64,000 nucleotides of DNA from Paludibacteraceae bacterium (GCA_016285885.1 JAEERP010000001.1:248001-312000); one strand, 5' to 3'; positions 38,444 through 47,928 are shown, counted from the first letter of the stretch. Translations and numbers: made by a program. Notes: generated by a model from the sequence alone, not told the origin.

Positions 38444-41386
38444 CTACTTTCCCTTTACCACCTTGCTGAAACCATGGTCTGTCTGGATGATGTAAAGGCC
38501 TGGTAGCCAGTCCGCACCCATCTCCTTCTCGTCAGACAATGTGCCATGTTCCACTGTTTGTCCCAAGGCGTTCGTGACATGGTACTGACCATTACCCTTG
38601 ATGGTGACGGTGACATTGAACGGATTAGGGTAGGCGATGTTGTCGGATTGCTTCGTCTCCTCCACCAGGGTGTAGTCCACCATGCAGTCCGTATTGTCCA
38701 CGTAGCAGTTCCATTGGCTAGGTGTAGCGTTCTCCGTTCTTTCTCCATAGACGATGCCTAGGCCTACCGTGCTCATGTAGAACCTGCCGTAGGTGTTCCA
38801 GTCTCCGACCACGAACTGACCGTTGCCTGGTCCGCCGAACTGGTGTTGCTCATCGTTGATGTGGAACCAGCTCTTTCCGTAGTCTTCCGACAGATAGAGA
38901 CCCATGCCGCAGTTGTTGACGTTGCCCCAGATGTAGAGCGTGTAATCGCTTCCCTTGCCTAAGCCGGTGCCGACCGCCTCGCAGCTGTTGACGTTGGCCA
39001 CCTTGGTGAAGCTCTCTCCGTAGTCGTTGGAGAAGTAGAGTCCGTTGCTACCGCCTGGCGCATAGAGTTGCCCCTCTTTGCCCGGTATGATGGCTATTCT
39101 GCCGTATTCGTTGTTGTTGAGGCTCTCCTTGGTGAAGGCCTCTCCGTAGTCTGTGCTACGGTAGAAGGCGTTCTTTCCGCCCGCATAGACGTAGGCGTCG
39201 TTCTCAGGATCCACTTGGATGTGGGTGGCGGCGTCCGTTCCGCTGATCTTGGTCCACGAGGAACCATTGTTGTCCGAATAGTAGATGCCGCTGGTGCCCG
39301 GACCAGGGATGATGAAGAAACGGTAGGAGCCGTTGCGTTTCGTGATGGCGCATTTCCCCTCATTGGAGGCTTGTGGCGCGCAGGTGTTGCAGTAAGGGTT
39401 TTGGTAGGAGAAATCGGTCTTGGCGCACTCCTTCCAACCCTTGTGGCCGCTGGTGGTGTAGTAGAAGCCTGCATTGGCCACACGCATCATCACCTTAGGG
39501 TCTTTGCTGTAGTAGTTGATACCGCCTGTCGTGCCGGGTGCCGGGTCGTGGATCGGGGCGAACTGGTGGATGTCGTCGTGGATGAAGCCCGTGTAGTCTC
39601 CGATCACAGACATCAGGTCACCGTTCGGTACGCTGACGAGGTCCAGTGCGACTGTCTCCTCCAGTCCGTTCACGTCGAAGTGGAAGGTAGGTGTGCCTTC
39701 GCACCAGATGTGCTCGCAGGTGAATATACCGTTGCCGGAGGTGGTGGAGATGATGTTATCGTCTTGCGGGTCGAAGCATAAGCTTCCGCTCCAGTGGATA
39801 GCGTAGCCAGGGATCCATGTCACATTGTTGCTGGTGAGTTTCATGTTGTTCTGCAGGCTGCGCCATGTCTTCCCGCCGTCGGTGGAGGTCCAGTAGATGT
39901 CTCCGTTGGCGCTGGCACCGTTGTCCCATTGTTGAGGAATCCAGGTGTTGTTGGTGGATACGACAAGCTTGTTAGGGTCGGAAGGGGAGACCGCCACATC
40001 TCCTAATCCGTAGTTCTTGCTTGGGGAGATATCCTCCGTCTTTTGGGTCTGTGGATCATAGCGGAAGACTGCGCCCGCCGTGCCTGACACGCAGGCGTTG
40101 GAGTAGGCGATGAGCAATTTACCGTTGCCGTCCATCTTCATCCTGCAAGGGATGTATTGCGTAGGCAGTGCGGCGATGTCCGACCATGAGGCGCCACCAT
40201 CTTCCGAAACGTACAGGTTGGATGCGCCCGTGCGTGATATGCCGACGAAGATGCGTTGCGTCTTGCCGTTCTTTACGGATGAACCGTCGAACACGATGGC
40301 GGTGGTACCGTTCTCGTCAGGGGTGGTAGGGTAGCTGTTGCTGCCCCAGCTTGGCCATTTGACGCTCTTGGTGTATACGTCATTGAGGGAAGTGACCGCT
40401 TTCCATGTCTTGCCGCCATCCTCGCTCTTGATGAGCGGGTTGTTGGCGCGGCCGCCGCAGAATATGATGTCGCTATTGTTCGGGTCCACCGCGATGCGTT
40501 CGCCGCAGTTACGTCCCTGACCGTTGCCATGGGCGAAGATGAGGGAGGTCACGTCCACCGTCTCGAAGCTCTCCCCGCCATCCTTGGAGTACATGATGGC
40601 AGTCTTCTGGTTGCTGAAGTATTGGCAACCGCCCAAGAGGTAGATATTCTTTTCGTTCTGCGGGTCGATGGCTAAGGCCTCGATGCTCAGCAAACCCTTG
40701 TCCTCTTCGGAGATGAAGTTGGTGATAGGTTGCCAAGAGCAGTTGTCCGCTCTCCATTTGTAGGCGCCACCCACGTCTGTGCGGGCGTATTTGGACTTGC
40801 CGGAAGCGATGATGCCCGATACGAATCCACCGCCACCGATGGCGAGCGTGCCGTAGGTGTAAGGGATGGTCACGGTGCACTTCTCGTCCAATTTCTTCTC
40901 GGAGCACTGCACAGCATCGCTTTGGTCGGAGGTGAAGCGGATGTTATCGATGTATATCGTGCCGCTTTCGCCACCGAGGGCTATGAGTATCTCGTCCGAT
41001 GTTCCCTGGTGCTTGGTGAAGTCGAAATAGAGCGTGTTCCATACGCCTCCCTTGGTGGCTTGGTAGAGGTTCTCGTCATTCTTGTTCGAGTAGGCTTTGA
41101 TGTTGCAATCTACCGTGGAAAACACGTCCACCGCCAGCAGTTGTGAGCCTATCTCCGCACCGCAAGGGAAGGATACGCCACCATAGTTCGTGATCTCCAT
41201 CAGGAGGCTATGGTCGCTGGTGTTACCGCACTTGTGAGGGTTCGCGACGATTGATTTCTCCGTTCCCCATCCTCCTGTAGGAATGGAACCGTCTTCGAAA
41301 TCGTAGAGAGTCTCCGCCTTGAGGTTCCCTGCCGAAGCGCAGAGCAGACAGAGCATGGCTGATTGTGTGAGTAATTTTCTGTTCAT
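38444..41386 (-). CDS. GH74-type xyloglucanase-like enzyme with T9SS sorting domain
   Basis: The 980-residue protein has a signal peptide (residues 1-24, ending NLKA) and a beta-sandwich binding-like domain (about 25-155). Twin seven-bladed propellers of BNR-like repeats (SKDGGESFETVD, SEDGGKTWKAV, STDGGKTWRSL) follow. The start of the catalytic part, LAIGGGGFVSGI then ARTDVGGAYKW (Asp204), and a second acidic site GDYTGFIHDD near 600, match the two catalytic aspartates of GH74. The last 75 residues (YPNPFNVTVTIKG to GFSKVVKGK) are a type A T9SS sorting domain. It should be exported to the surface and cut xyloglucan; a non-catalytic sialidase-like role is less likely. It has its own promoter. 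Confidence 0.88.
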   Translation of the reverse strand: MNRKLLTQSAMLCLLCASAGNLKAETLYDFEDGSIPTGGWGTEKSIVANPHKCGNTSDHSLLMEITNYGGVSFPCGAEIGSQLLAVDVFSTVDCNIKAYSNKNDENLYQATKGGVWNTLYFDFTKHQGTSDEILIALGGESGTIYIDNIRFTSDQSDAVQCSEKKLDEKCTVTIPYTYGTLAIGGGGFVSGIIASGKSKYARTDVGGAYKWRADNCSWQPITNFISEEDKGLLSIEALAIDPQNEKNIYLLGGCQYFSNQKTAIMYSKDGGESFETVDVTSLIFAHGNGQGRNCGERIAVDPNNSDIIFCGGRANNPLIKSEDGGKTWKAVTSLNDVYTKSVKWPSWGSNSYPTTPDENGTTAIVFDGSSVKNGKTQRIFVGISRTGASNLYVSEDGGASWSDIAALPTQYIPCRMKMDGNGKLLIAYSNACVSGTAGAVFRYDPQTQKTEDISPSKNYGLGDVAVSPSDPNKLVVSTNNTWIPQQWDNGASANGDIYWTSTDGGKTWRSLQNNMKLTSNNVTWIPGYAIHWSGSLCFDPQDDNIISTTSGNGIFTCEHIWCEGTPTFHFDVNGLEETVALDLVSVPNGDLMSVIGDYTGFIHDDIHQFAPIHDPAPGTTGGINYYSKDPKVMMRVANAGFYYTTSGHKGWKECAKTDFSYQNPYCNTCAPQASNEGKCAITKRNGSYRFFIIPGPGTSGIYYSDNNGSSWTKISGTDAATHIQVDPENDAYVYAGGKNAFYRSTDYGEAFTKESLNNNEYGRIAIIPGKEGQLYAPGGSNGLYFSNDYGESFTKVANVNSCEAVGTGLGKGSDYTLYIWGNVNNCGMGLYLSEDYGKSWFHINDEQHQFGGPGNGQFVVGDWNTYGRFYMSTVGLGIVYGERTENATPSQWNCYVDNTDCMVDYTLVEETKQSDNIAYPNPFNVTVTIKGNGQYHVTNALGQTVEHGTLSDEKEMGADWLPGLYIIQTDHGFSKVVKGK

Positions 41387-41415
41387 AATTGACAATAGAT
41401 GTTGGTTTGTGCCTG

Positions 41416-41423
41416 CAAATGTA
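41416..41423 (-). promoter_or_regulatory. -7 box of the GH74 gene
   Basis: On the minus strand this reads TACATTTG, an exact TAnnTTTG, 29 bases ahead of the ATG at 41386. That supports this start over the one at 41395. Confidence 0.55.
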
Positions 41424-41575
41424 GTTTTTCCTCCGAATGTTTCATCACCTCTTAGTCTGATTGGAAGATTATTGAATGCTTTTAGCGTAAAAATACAAAT
41501 TTGGGAGCCTGTGGGGAGAGGCGTGAGAGCGTTTGACGATTGAATTTCATGTCGGTTGACTCAAATTTCGTGTCG

Positions 41576-42559
41576 TCAGGCGGGGGTAGGGTGCATCAAT
41601 TGATCTTTCTCCTTCTGGAAGTTGAGGAAAGGATGCGTTTGGTGGAGCTCCTCCATCTCGGCAAGGATCCTCTCCTGGAATTTGCGGTGACCTTCGCTTT
41701 GCGGGTTGAATGGCCGGTGGTGTACCGCCGCGATGATTTTTTCGATGCGGGATAGGGTGTTGAGGGTCTCCTCCGAGAAACCATAGCTTGTGAATTTCTC
41801 CCAGATGTATTGGATGGCCAAATCATTCGGGTGGATCATATCTTCCGCATAGAAACGGTAGTCACGTAGCTCGTCCATCATAATCTCATAGGCAGGGAAG
41901 TAGTGGACGGAAGGCTCTTCCTCGCAGATTTTTTCCGCAGCGAGGAGTAGGGTGGATTTGCTGATCTGGTTGTCGTGCGCCCCATCCTTCCAGTGCCTTA
42001 TCGGACTGACGGTGAAGATGATGGAAGCGTTCGGGTTGACTTGGCGGATGGTCGCCACCGTGTCATGCAGGGCTTGTGAGCACTCTTCGATGCCAATTCT
42101 TCTGCGAATGAACATTTCTTGCGGTTCCTTGTGGCAATTCGCAACAATTTGGCGGGTGTTGGACAGCTCATAGATCCAAGCCGTGCCTAAGGTGATGAAG
42201 ATATGCGTGGCATTCTGCAGGAAGAGATGAGCCGCTTCCACTTGCCGGTTGGCGTTCTGCAGGAAAGCCTCTTCGTTCAGTTGGGCGAATTTGCTGTGTA
42301 GGTGGAAAGAGTTCCAGACACCGTCTCGGCAGAAGAGGTCGTCGGAGACGAAGCGTCTCTTTTCCGCGATGCGCCTGATGCTCTCCTTGATGGAGCAGGG
42401 GTTGAAGAGGATGCCGAGCGGGTTGTTCGACACGTTGAACTTCAGCTGCTCCAGGCGGTTTCCGATATTCTCAGAAAAGCAAGAGCCGAACATCATGACC
42501 CTGCTTTCGTAGGTGATGTCCGCCTCTTGTTTAATTGTTATTTCAGTGATGAGTTTCAT
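41576..42559 (-). CDS. GSCFA domain protein (SGNH-like hydrolase)
   Basis: The 327-residue protein carries the name-giving motif VMMFGSCFSENIGNRLEQL near residues 22-40, with the serine of a GDSL-like site. FITLGTAWIYE and the C-terminal YAEDMIHPNDLAIQYIWEKF have the DxxH of SGNH hydrolases. Known: the GSCFA family is common in Bacteroidota and Proteobacteria; the substrate is undefined, with esterase or acyl-hydrolase activity expected. No signal peptide. It starts 6 bases after the OmpA gene stop, so the two form an operon. Confidence 0.9.
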   Translation of the reverse strand: MKLITEITIKQEADITYESRVMMFGSCFSENIGNRLEQLKFNVSNNPLGILFNPCSIKESIRRIAEKRRFVSDDLFCRDGVWNSFHLHSKFAQLNEEAFLQNANRQVEAAHLFLQNATHIFITLGTAWIYELSNTRQIVANCHKEPQEMFIRRRIGIEECSQALHDTVATIRQVNPNASIIFTVSPIRHWKDGAHDNQISKSTLLLAAEKICEEEPSVHYFPAYEIMMDELRDYRFYAEDMIHPNDLAIQYIWEKFTSYGFSEETLNTLSRIEKIIAAVHHRPFNPQSEGHRKFQERILAEMEELHQTHPFLNFQKEKDQLMHPTPA

Positions 42560-42565
42560 CCTTTT

Positions 42566-43522
42566 TTACTCTCCGGACATTGCCTTGAGCAACTCATCCA
42601 TCTTAGGGCTGAGGATGATCTCTGTACGTCTGTTCTTGGCGCGTGCCTCCGCGGTGTTCGCCTTGTCTACAGGCATGTACTCCGCACGGCCGGTAGCGGA
42701 GATCTGTGAAGGGTTCACGTTCTTGTTGCTGATGAGGATACGCACGATGGAAGTGGCGCGTTTCGCACTCAAGTCCCAGTTATCCTCCACGTTGCCGTTG
42801 CCCTTGTAAGGCACGTCGTCCGTGTGGCCTTCGATGACGATATTGATATCTTTGTTCTCCGCGATGAAGTTGGAGAGTTTCTTCAGAGCGTTCGCACCCT
42901 TAGCGTCCACGTCCCACTTGCCCGATTTGAAGAGCAGTTTCTCGTCGAGGGAGACGTACACCTTGCCGTTCTTGTTGACCACCTCGATACCGTTGCCTTC
43001 GTAGCCTTTCAGCGCGTCAGAAACCTTTTTCTTCAAGGATTTCATCATGCTGTCTTGGCGGCTGACGATGCGTTGGAGCTCGGCGAGGTTCTTCTCCTTA
43101 TCTTTCAGGCTCTTTTCAGACTTGTCCAAAGCGTCTTCGCGCGCTTGAAGCTTCTCCTGTGATTTCTGCAGGTCGGCGAGGAGTTTCTTGATCTCCTTGT
43201 CGCTGCTGGCGCTGGTCTTGGTCAGACGGTCGGATAGTTGCTGGTTGAGCGCTTTCAGGTCTTTGTTCTCCAATCCTATTTGGTGCAATGCCTTGGATTT
43301 AGCCACGGAATCCTCAGCCATCAGCCCGATCTTCTTGTGGGTGGCGGAAGAGTCCCTTTGCAGTGCGGCGACATGCTTGCGTGCTTTGTCCAGTTCTTCC
43401 GCACATACTTTATTACTTTGTTCGCTCTTGGTGAGGTCAGACAACGCTTGGTTGAGTGTCTTTTTCGAAGCGCATGATGCGAACATGGCTCCCATCAGCA
43501 TAAAATAGAATATTTTTTTCAT
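42566..43522 (-). CDS. OmpA-family lipoprotein with coiled coil
   Basis: The 318-residue protein begins MKKIFYFMLMGAMFASC with the lipobox cysteine at 17. A long coiled coil (about 30-175, Lys/Glu/Asp/Leu-rich) follows, then an OmpA C-terminal peptidoglycan-binding domain (about 190-310) with KLLFKSGKWDVDAKG, INIVIEGHTDDVPYKGNG and ARAKNRRTEIIL. It probably links the outer membrane to the cell wall, with the coiled coil spanning the periplasm. It is followed by the GSCFA gene in the same transcript and is divergent from ispF, with partly interleaved promoters. Confidence 0.93.
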   Translation of the reverse strand: MKKIFYFMLMGAMFASCASKKTLNQALSDLTKSEQSNKVCAEELDKARKHVAALQRDSSATHKKIGLMAEDSVAKSKALHQIGLENKDLKALNQQLSDRLTKTSASSDKEIKKLLADLQKSQEKLQAREDALDKSEKSLKDKEKNLAELQRIVSRQDSMMKSLKKKVSDALKGYEGNGIEVVNKNGKVYVSLDEKLLFKSGKWDVDAKGANALKKLSNFIAENKDINIVIEGHTDDVPYKGNGNVEDNWDLSAKRATSIVRILISNKNVNPSQISATGRAEYMPVDKANTAEARAKNRRTEIILSPKMDELLKAMSGE

Positions 43523-43546
43523 ACAGTTTTCTTTATGTGTTTATGC

Positions 43547-43554
43547 AAATTTAA
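43547..43554 (-). promoter_or_regulatory. -7 box of OmpA-GSCFA operon
   Basis: On the minus strand this reads TAAATTTG, an exact TAnnTTTG, 24 bases ahead of ATG 43522. It lies only 9 bases from the divergent ispF box. Confidence 0.6.
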
Positions 43555-43563
43555 AATTTTTTT

Positions 43564-43571
43564 TAACTTTG
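43564..43571 (+). promoter_or_regulatory. -7 box of ispF
   Basis: TAACTTTG is an exact TAnnTTTG, 23 bases ahead of the ispF ATG. Its -33 region must overlap the opposing OmpA promoter, so the two may compete. Confidence 0.6.
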
Positions 43572-43594
43572 TGAAAAGGACAAATCAATTATTT

Positions 43595-44074
43595 ATGAAC
43601 ATTCGTGTAGGACAAGGATATGATGTACATCAGTTCGCGGAGAATCGCGAGCTATGGTTGGGAGGAATACAGATTCCGTGCGAGAAAGGTTTGTTGGGTC
43701 ATTCAGACGCTGACGTGTTGATCCATGCGGTATGTGACGCTCTTTTAGGCGCCGCGCACCTGCGGGACATCGGTTATCATTTCCCTGACACGTCCTCTGA
43801 TTTTAAGGATGTGGATAGCAAGATATTGTTGCGGAAGGTAGTGGCCATGTTGAAGGAGAATGGTTTTGCCATCGTCAATGTGGACTCCATCATCTGCGCC
43901 CAGTTCCCTAAGTTGTCACCTCACATCGACCGTATGTCGGAGTGCATGGCGGAGGTGATGGGTGTGGATGCGGATTGCGTCTCTGTCAAGGCTACCACCA
44001 CCGAGCACCTCGGTTTCGTCGGACGGGAAGAGGGTATCGCAGCCTATGCGACCGTCCTGATCGAGAAGGTATAA
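43595..44074 (+). CDS. ispF: 2-C-methyl-D-erythritol 2,4-cyclodiphosphate synthase IspF
   Basis: The 159-residue protein has the metal-binding GQGYDVHQF (Asp9, His11), LLGHSDADVLIHAVCDALLG with the further His ligand, and the C-terminal SVKATTTEHLGFVGREEG. Known: IspF closes the cyclodiphosphate in the MEP isoprenoid pathway as a trimer in the cytoplasm. ATG 43595 gives the usual length; the frame back to 43535 would cross the promoter. Other pathway genes are not in the window. Confidence 0.97.
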   Translation: MNIRVGQGYDVHQFAENRELWLGGIQIPCEKGLLGHSDADVLIHAVCDALLGAAHLRDIGYHFPDTSSDFKDVDSKILLRKVVAMLKENGFAIVNVDSIICAQFPKLSPHIDRMSECMAEVMGVDADCVSVKATTTEHLGFVGREEGIAAYATVLIEKV

Positions 44075-44098
44075 ATCATTAATTATTATGGATGATAA

Positions 44099-44129
44099 AG
44101 GGTCCGGGGTAATCTCCTCGGACCTTATT
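44099..44129. terminator. Hairpin between convergent ispF and kinase genes
   Basis: GGTCCG (44101-44106) pairs with CGGACC (44119-44124) and is extended on both sides by G-T and A-T pairs, around TAATCT. It overlaps the stop of the kinase gene. The T tract is poor, so strength is uncertain. Confidence 0.5.
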
Positions 44130-46599
44130 CGTATTTGCTCAAGAGATCCTTCGCATCATTCAAGGTAGCTTTGATCTCCTTCATCAGGGTGTGGAACTCC
44201 TTCCTTGAGATCATTTTCTTGAAGTTATCCTCCCGTTCCAAGATAGTAAGTTTCTCCACGATTCCCTTCTTTTGCAGGGAGCGGAATAGCGGGAGCATCT
44301 TATGCGCATAGTGGTGCATCTCCTTCGTGTCGTTCAGCAGCCAAGCCTTTTTCAGTTCTTTGGCGTTGGAGGTGCTTTCCCGGATGAATGAGTCAAGGAT
44401 CATTGCCTCAGACTCTTTGTCTCCGCAGGCGAAACTGATTAAACCGTAGAATGGCGTGTTGTCCGCATTCGGTTCCTCCTCCTCTGTTTTGGCGACAGAT
44501 ATGCACTCAGGCTTTGTGTGTTGGCGTATCGTGTCGATGAGTTGTTGGGCGGAGAATGGTTTGCAGATGAATCCGTTGAATCCTTGCTCCTTGATGTTCT
44601 CCTCCGAGATGTCGGCTCTGGCGGAGAGTGCGATGATCGGCAGTGAGCCCGAGTGGCATATTTGCGGGGATTGGCGGATCAGTTTCACGAACTCGAACCC
44701 GTTGATGCTTGGCATTTGGATGTCGGTCAGCACCAGGTCGATATCCTGGCTCTCCATCGTTTTCAGCGCCTCCTCAGGGTCTTTCAGCGCATAGACGTCG
44801 ATGTTGGAGTGGCTGAGTATCTCTGATATGAGGGTGAGTTGCGTGTCGTCATCGTCCAGTATGAGCACCTTGGTTGGCGCCAGCTCGCAGTTCTCCCCTC
44901 CCTCCAAAGACTCCTCTTCGTCCTTTTGGAGGTTGATGGTGACGGTGATCGTTGTCCCTTGGTCGAGTTCACTCTTCACCTTGATGTCGCCATGGTAGAG
45001 GTCCACCAACTTGCTGACGATGCTGAGGCCCAATCCTGAACCCTCTTGCGTCACGTGACCCTCCCGGATGATTCGTTTATATTCTCCGAAGATGCTGTCG
45101 ACATCCTCTTTGCTGATACCGATACCTGTGTCGGAGACGCTGATGGTCAGGATGTGGAAGGCATCGTCCTCCTCAACATTGGCGGAGATGTCGACTTCTC
45201 CCTCCTCCGTGAATTTTATAGCGTTGGAAACTAAATTGTTGCATATCTGTTGGATGCGGGTGACGTCTCCCGTCACCTTGTCAGGGAATCCGCTGACCTG
45301 ATGCGTCAGCGTTATATGTTTCTTCTCGGCGATTGGATTGAAGCATGTGTAGACATCTTCGATCAGATCCTTTATGGAGAAGAGGGTTGGTTGGAGAACC
45401 ATTTTGGAACAATCCAATTTGTTGTTGTCCAATATGTTGGTGATGAGTTGGATCGTTTGGTTGGATGATTTCCTGATGTTCTCCAGGTAGTATTGCTGCT
45501 TTTCGGATAGAGGTGTATTGCCCATTAGCTCCATGTATCCGATGGCAGAGCCCATTGGCGCTTTCATGTCATGGGTAAGGCTAATCATCATCCTTTCCTG
45601 CTCCAGGTTTTTCTTCTCCAGTTTTTCTCGGAGCTTACGGCTACGGCTGACGTCGTTGAAGAGGAGCCAGCAGAAGAATAAGATGACGACGATGGCCAAT
45701 ATGGTCACGTAGCGTAGCTTTTCGGCTGTTTTTGAGAGCGTGACGTTCCTTCTCGCCTTCGCCTTTTGCATGTTCACCCTGTTGTCGAACTCTATTTTAC
45801 CGAGGATAGACTTCGCTTGGATGGTGATGTTGTTGTTATTGTTCCGTAATGTGTTGATCTGCTCCATGATGGCTCTGTCCGTCTTGTATTTGTCGTTACG
45901 GATTTTCACCTTGATATCGTCCAAGATGCTTTGAGCGGAGTCGGTCGGGTTGTAGTACATGGAGAGGGAATCCATCCATTGTTGCTCTGAGCCTAGCAGA
46001 CGGATGGTCGTGTCGTTTGGTCCCCCGTTTCTTGAGAAGGCTTCCGCCAGACGGTGGAAGAAGTTCCTCTTTTTGGCGTGCCTTTTTTTGATGATGGTGT
46101 CTTGTTTGAGAGTTGCGTTTTTGTTCTTGGAGGCGAAGTTTTTAATGGAATCCTCCATGAGCATGGTGCGAATGTTCGCTTTGTAGAGCTCTTCGAGGTT
46201 GTCTTTGTTGGTCAGTTTGGTCAATTCGATCAGGTTCTCCTCCTTCTTCTTCAGGAGGATGGATACGCTGTCCAACGATTGGATTTGGAACTCATCGGAA
46301 AGCATGCTTTTCAGTGTGTCCATATGGCTCTCCGCCAGACTGATCTGCTCTTTGTAGAGGTTGAAGTCTGACGTGTCTACCAGCATAGGCCCGATGTGGT
46401 TCTCCGCATTGAGGAGGTCGGTGAGAATCGTGTTCACCAGCTCCTCCTGTTGTTGGTATGAGGTTTGTTGACCGATCTCCTCCGTGATGGCCTCCGTGTT
46501 GCGATAGACGAAGTAGATGCTTCCGACCGCTAACGCAATGAGAATCAGGTAGCTGATGGCTACCTTCATGATTGTCGCTCTCTCTTTCTTTTTCCCCAT
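44125..46599 (-). CDS. Membrane hybrid histidine kinase with receiver and HPt domains
   Basis: The 824-residue protein has two membrane helices (about 12-33 and 297-315) flanking a helical periplasmic sensor of about 260 residues that I do not recognise. A HisKA site SLTHDMKAPMG (His343), an ATPase domain with ISVSDTGIGISKED and EGSGLGLSIVSKL, a receiver with LVLTDIQMPSINGF, and a C-terminal HPt domain (MHHYAHKMLPLFRSL) complete it. Phosphate can thus pass His-Asp-His inside one protein and then to a response regulator. Its start overlaps the stop of the NtrC-like regulator gene by one base (TAATG), so that regulator is the likely partner. Confidence 0.95.
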   Translation of the reverse strand: MGKKKERATIMKVAISYLILIALAVGSIYFVYRNTEAITEEIGQQTSYQQQEELVNTILTDLLNAENHIGPMLVDTSDFNLYKEQISLAESHMDTLKSMLSDEFQIQSLDSVSILLKKKEENLIELTKLTNKDNLEELYKANIRTMLMEDSIKNFASKNKNATLKQDTIIKKRHAKKRNFFHRLAEAFSRNGGPNDTTIRLLGSEQQWMDSLSMYYNPTDSAQSILDDIKVKIRNDKYKTDRAIMEQINTLRNNNNNITIQAKSILGKIEFDNRVNMQKAKARRNVTLSKTAEKLRYVTILAIVVILFFCWLLFNDVSRSRKLREKLEKKNLEQERMMISLTHDMKAPMGSAIGYMELMGNTPLSEKQQYYLENIRKSSNQTIQLITNILDNNKLDCSKMVLQPTLFSIKDLIEDVYTCFNPIAEKKHITLTHQVSGFPDKVTGDVTRIQQICNNLVSNAIKFTEEGEVDISANVEEDDAFHILTISVSDTGIGISKEDVDSIFGEYKRIIREGHVTQEGSGLGLSIVSKLVDLYHGDIKVKSELDQGTTITVTINLQKDEEESLEGGENCELAPTKVLILDDDDTQLTLISEILSHSNIDVYALKDPEEALKTMESQDIDLVLTDIQMPSINGFEFVKLIRQSPQICHSGSLPIIALSARADISEENIKEQGFNGFICKPFSAQQLIDTIRQHTKPECISVAKTEEEEPNADNTPFYGLISFACGDKESEAMILDSFIRESTSNAKELKKAWLLNDTKEMHHYAHKMLPLFRSLQKKGIVEKLTILEREDNFKKMISRKEFHTLMKEIKATLNDAKDLLSKYE

Positions 46600-47900
46600 T
46601 ATTCCATGTTGTAGTGTTTCATCTTATTGTAAAGCGTTTTTCTATCGATCTTGAGCATGATGGCCGCCTTGCTTTTGTTGTTGTTGCAGGCTTCCAACGC
46701 CTTCATGATCTTACGCTTTTCGTATTCCTCGTTGTGAAGGGCGGCGTTGTCGCTCGTGTCGCCGGTCTCTCCGATGATTTCGTCCGGCAAATGGCTGGCT
46801 TTGATGTATTTATCCTCGCAGAGCATGGCGGCGCGTTTGACGACGCTCTTCATTTGTCGGAGGTTGCCGGACCATTGGCACTTGTTGAGGATGCGCATGC
46901 TCTCCTCGTCGAAACCGATGATCTTCTTCTCCAGCTCCTCGTTAGCCTCCTCCAAGAAACTCTCGGCGAAGAGGGAAATGTCCTCGCTTCTGTCCCTTAG
47001 GCTAGGCACTTGAAGGGATACCTCGTTCAGGTATCGGTGGAAATCCTCCGAGAATTTGTTCTCTCGGATGAGCCTGTATAAGTTTTCGCTGGAAGAGGCT
47101 ATCACTCTGACGTTTATCTCCTTCTCCGTGTTGCTTCCAACCATCTTGATACGCTTAACCTTTAGGGCAAACAGAAGCTCTTCCTGTGTCTTGAGAGGCA
47201 TTTCATCCACATTTTCGAAGAAGATGACACCGTTCATCGCATTGGTGAGGAATCCTGGCTCCTCCTTCATAGGCGTGATTTGGCCGAATAGCTTCTTGCT
47301 GAATTCCTCTTTGGGGATCTCTCCGCAGTGGACGATGATGAAAGGTCTTTCCTTGCGGGCGCTCTTCTCATGGATGAGTCTCGCCACCTGCTTCTTGCCC
47401 GTTCCTGGCTCTCCGGATATGAACACGGTCATCTCTGTCGATGCCACACGGTTGATCATCTCATGCAATCTTTTTATGGCAAGACTGTTTCCCATGATAT
47501 ATGCGGAGCCTTTCTGGGCCACTTTTCTCTTCTCGGCCTCCTGCTGCTTCAACACTTCGTCCATCTTTTCGAAAAGCAGCTCCGGTTTGATCGGCTTTGG
47601 TATATAGTCCTTGGCGCCAATCTTCATACATTCAACTGCGCTTTGGATTTTTGCATAACTGGTAAGTATAATGAATGGCGTGCTGATTTTTCTCTCCTTG
47701 GCCCATTTCAGTAGGTTGATGCCGTCATCGTCAGGGAGGCGTAGATCGGATAGAATGATGTCGTAATTTGTGGTGCTCATTTTTTGCTTTGCGTCATTGA
47801 CAGTAGGAGCGCTCTCTACGGCAAATCCTTGTTTTCCAAGCCATGTACGTAGCATGAGGCAGAAAGTTAAATCGTCTTCTACAATTAAAATTTTTTTCAT
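46599..47900 (-). CDS. NtrC-like response regulator with degenerate AAA+ domain
   Basis: The 433-residue protein has a receiver with the phosphate-accepting ILSDLRLPDDDG (Asp52), a central AAA+ domain (about 135-360) and a Fis-type HTH at the end (SKAAIMLKIDRKTLYNKMKH). Walker A is near normal (GEPGTGKK, 163-170). The GAFTGA loop that contacts sigma-54 is absent: after KKLFG the sequence is shortened and reads QITPMKEEPGF. Walker B reads GVIFFENVDEM instead of GTLFLDEIGEM. It therefore probably does not open sigma-54 promoters and may act as an ordinary DNA-binding regulator. It is co-transcribed with the hybrid kinase. Confidence 0.92.
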   Translation of the reverse strand: MKKILIVEDDLTFCLMLRTWLGKQGFAVESAPTVNDAKQKMSTTNYDIILSDLRLPDDDGINLLKWAKERKISTPFIILTSYAKIQSAVECMKIGAKDYIPKPIKPELLFEKMDEVLKQQEAEKRKVAQKGSAYIMGNSLAIKRLHEMINRVASTEMTVFISGEPGTGKKQVARLIHEKSARKERPFIIVHCGEIPKEEFSKKLFGQITPMKEEPGFLTNAMNGVIFFENVDEMPLKTQEELLFALKVKRIKMVGSNTEKEINVRVIASSSENLYRLIRENKFSEDFHRYLNEVSLQVPSLRDRSEDISLFAESFLEEANEELEKKIIGFDEESMRILNKCQWSGNLRQMKSVVKRAAMLCEDKYIKASHLPDEIIGETGDTSDNAALHNEEYEKRKIMKALEACNNNKSKAAIMLKIDRKTLYNKMKHYNME

Positions 47901-47928
47901 ATTCTTATCTTTTTTACTTATTGCTATG

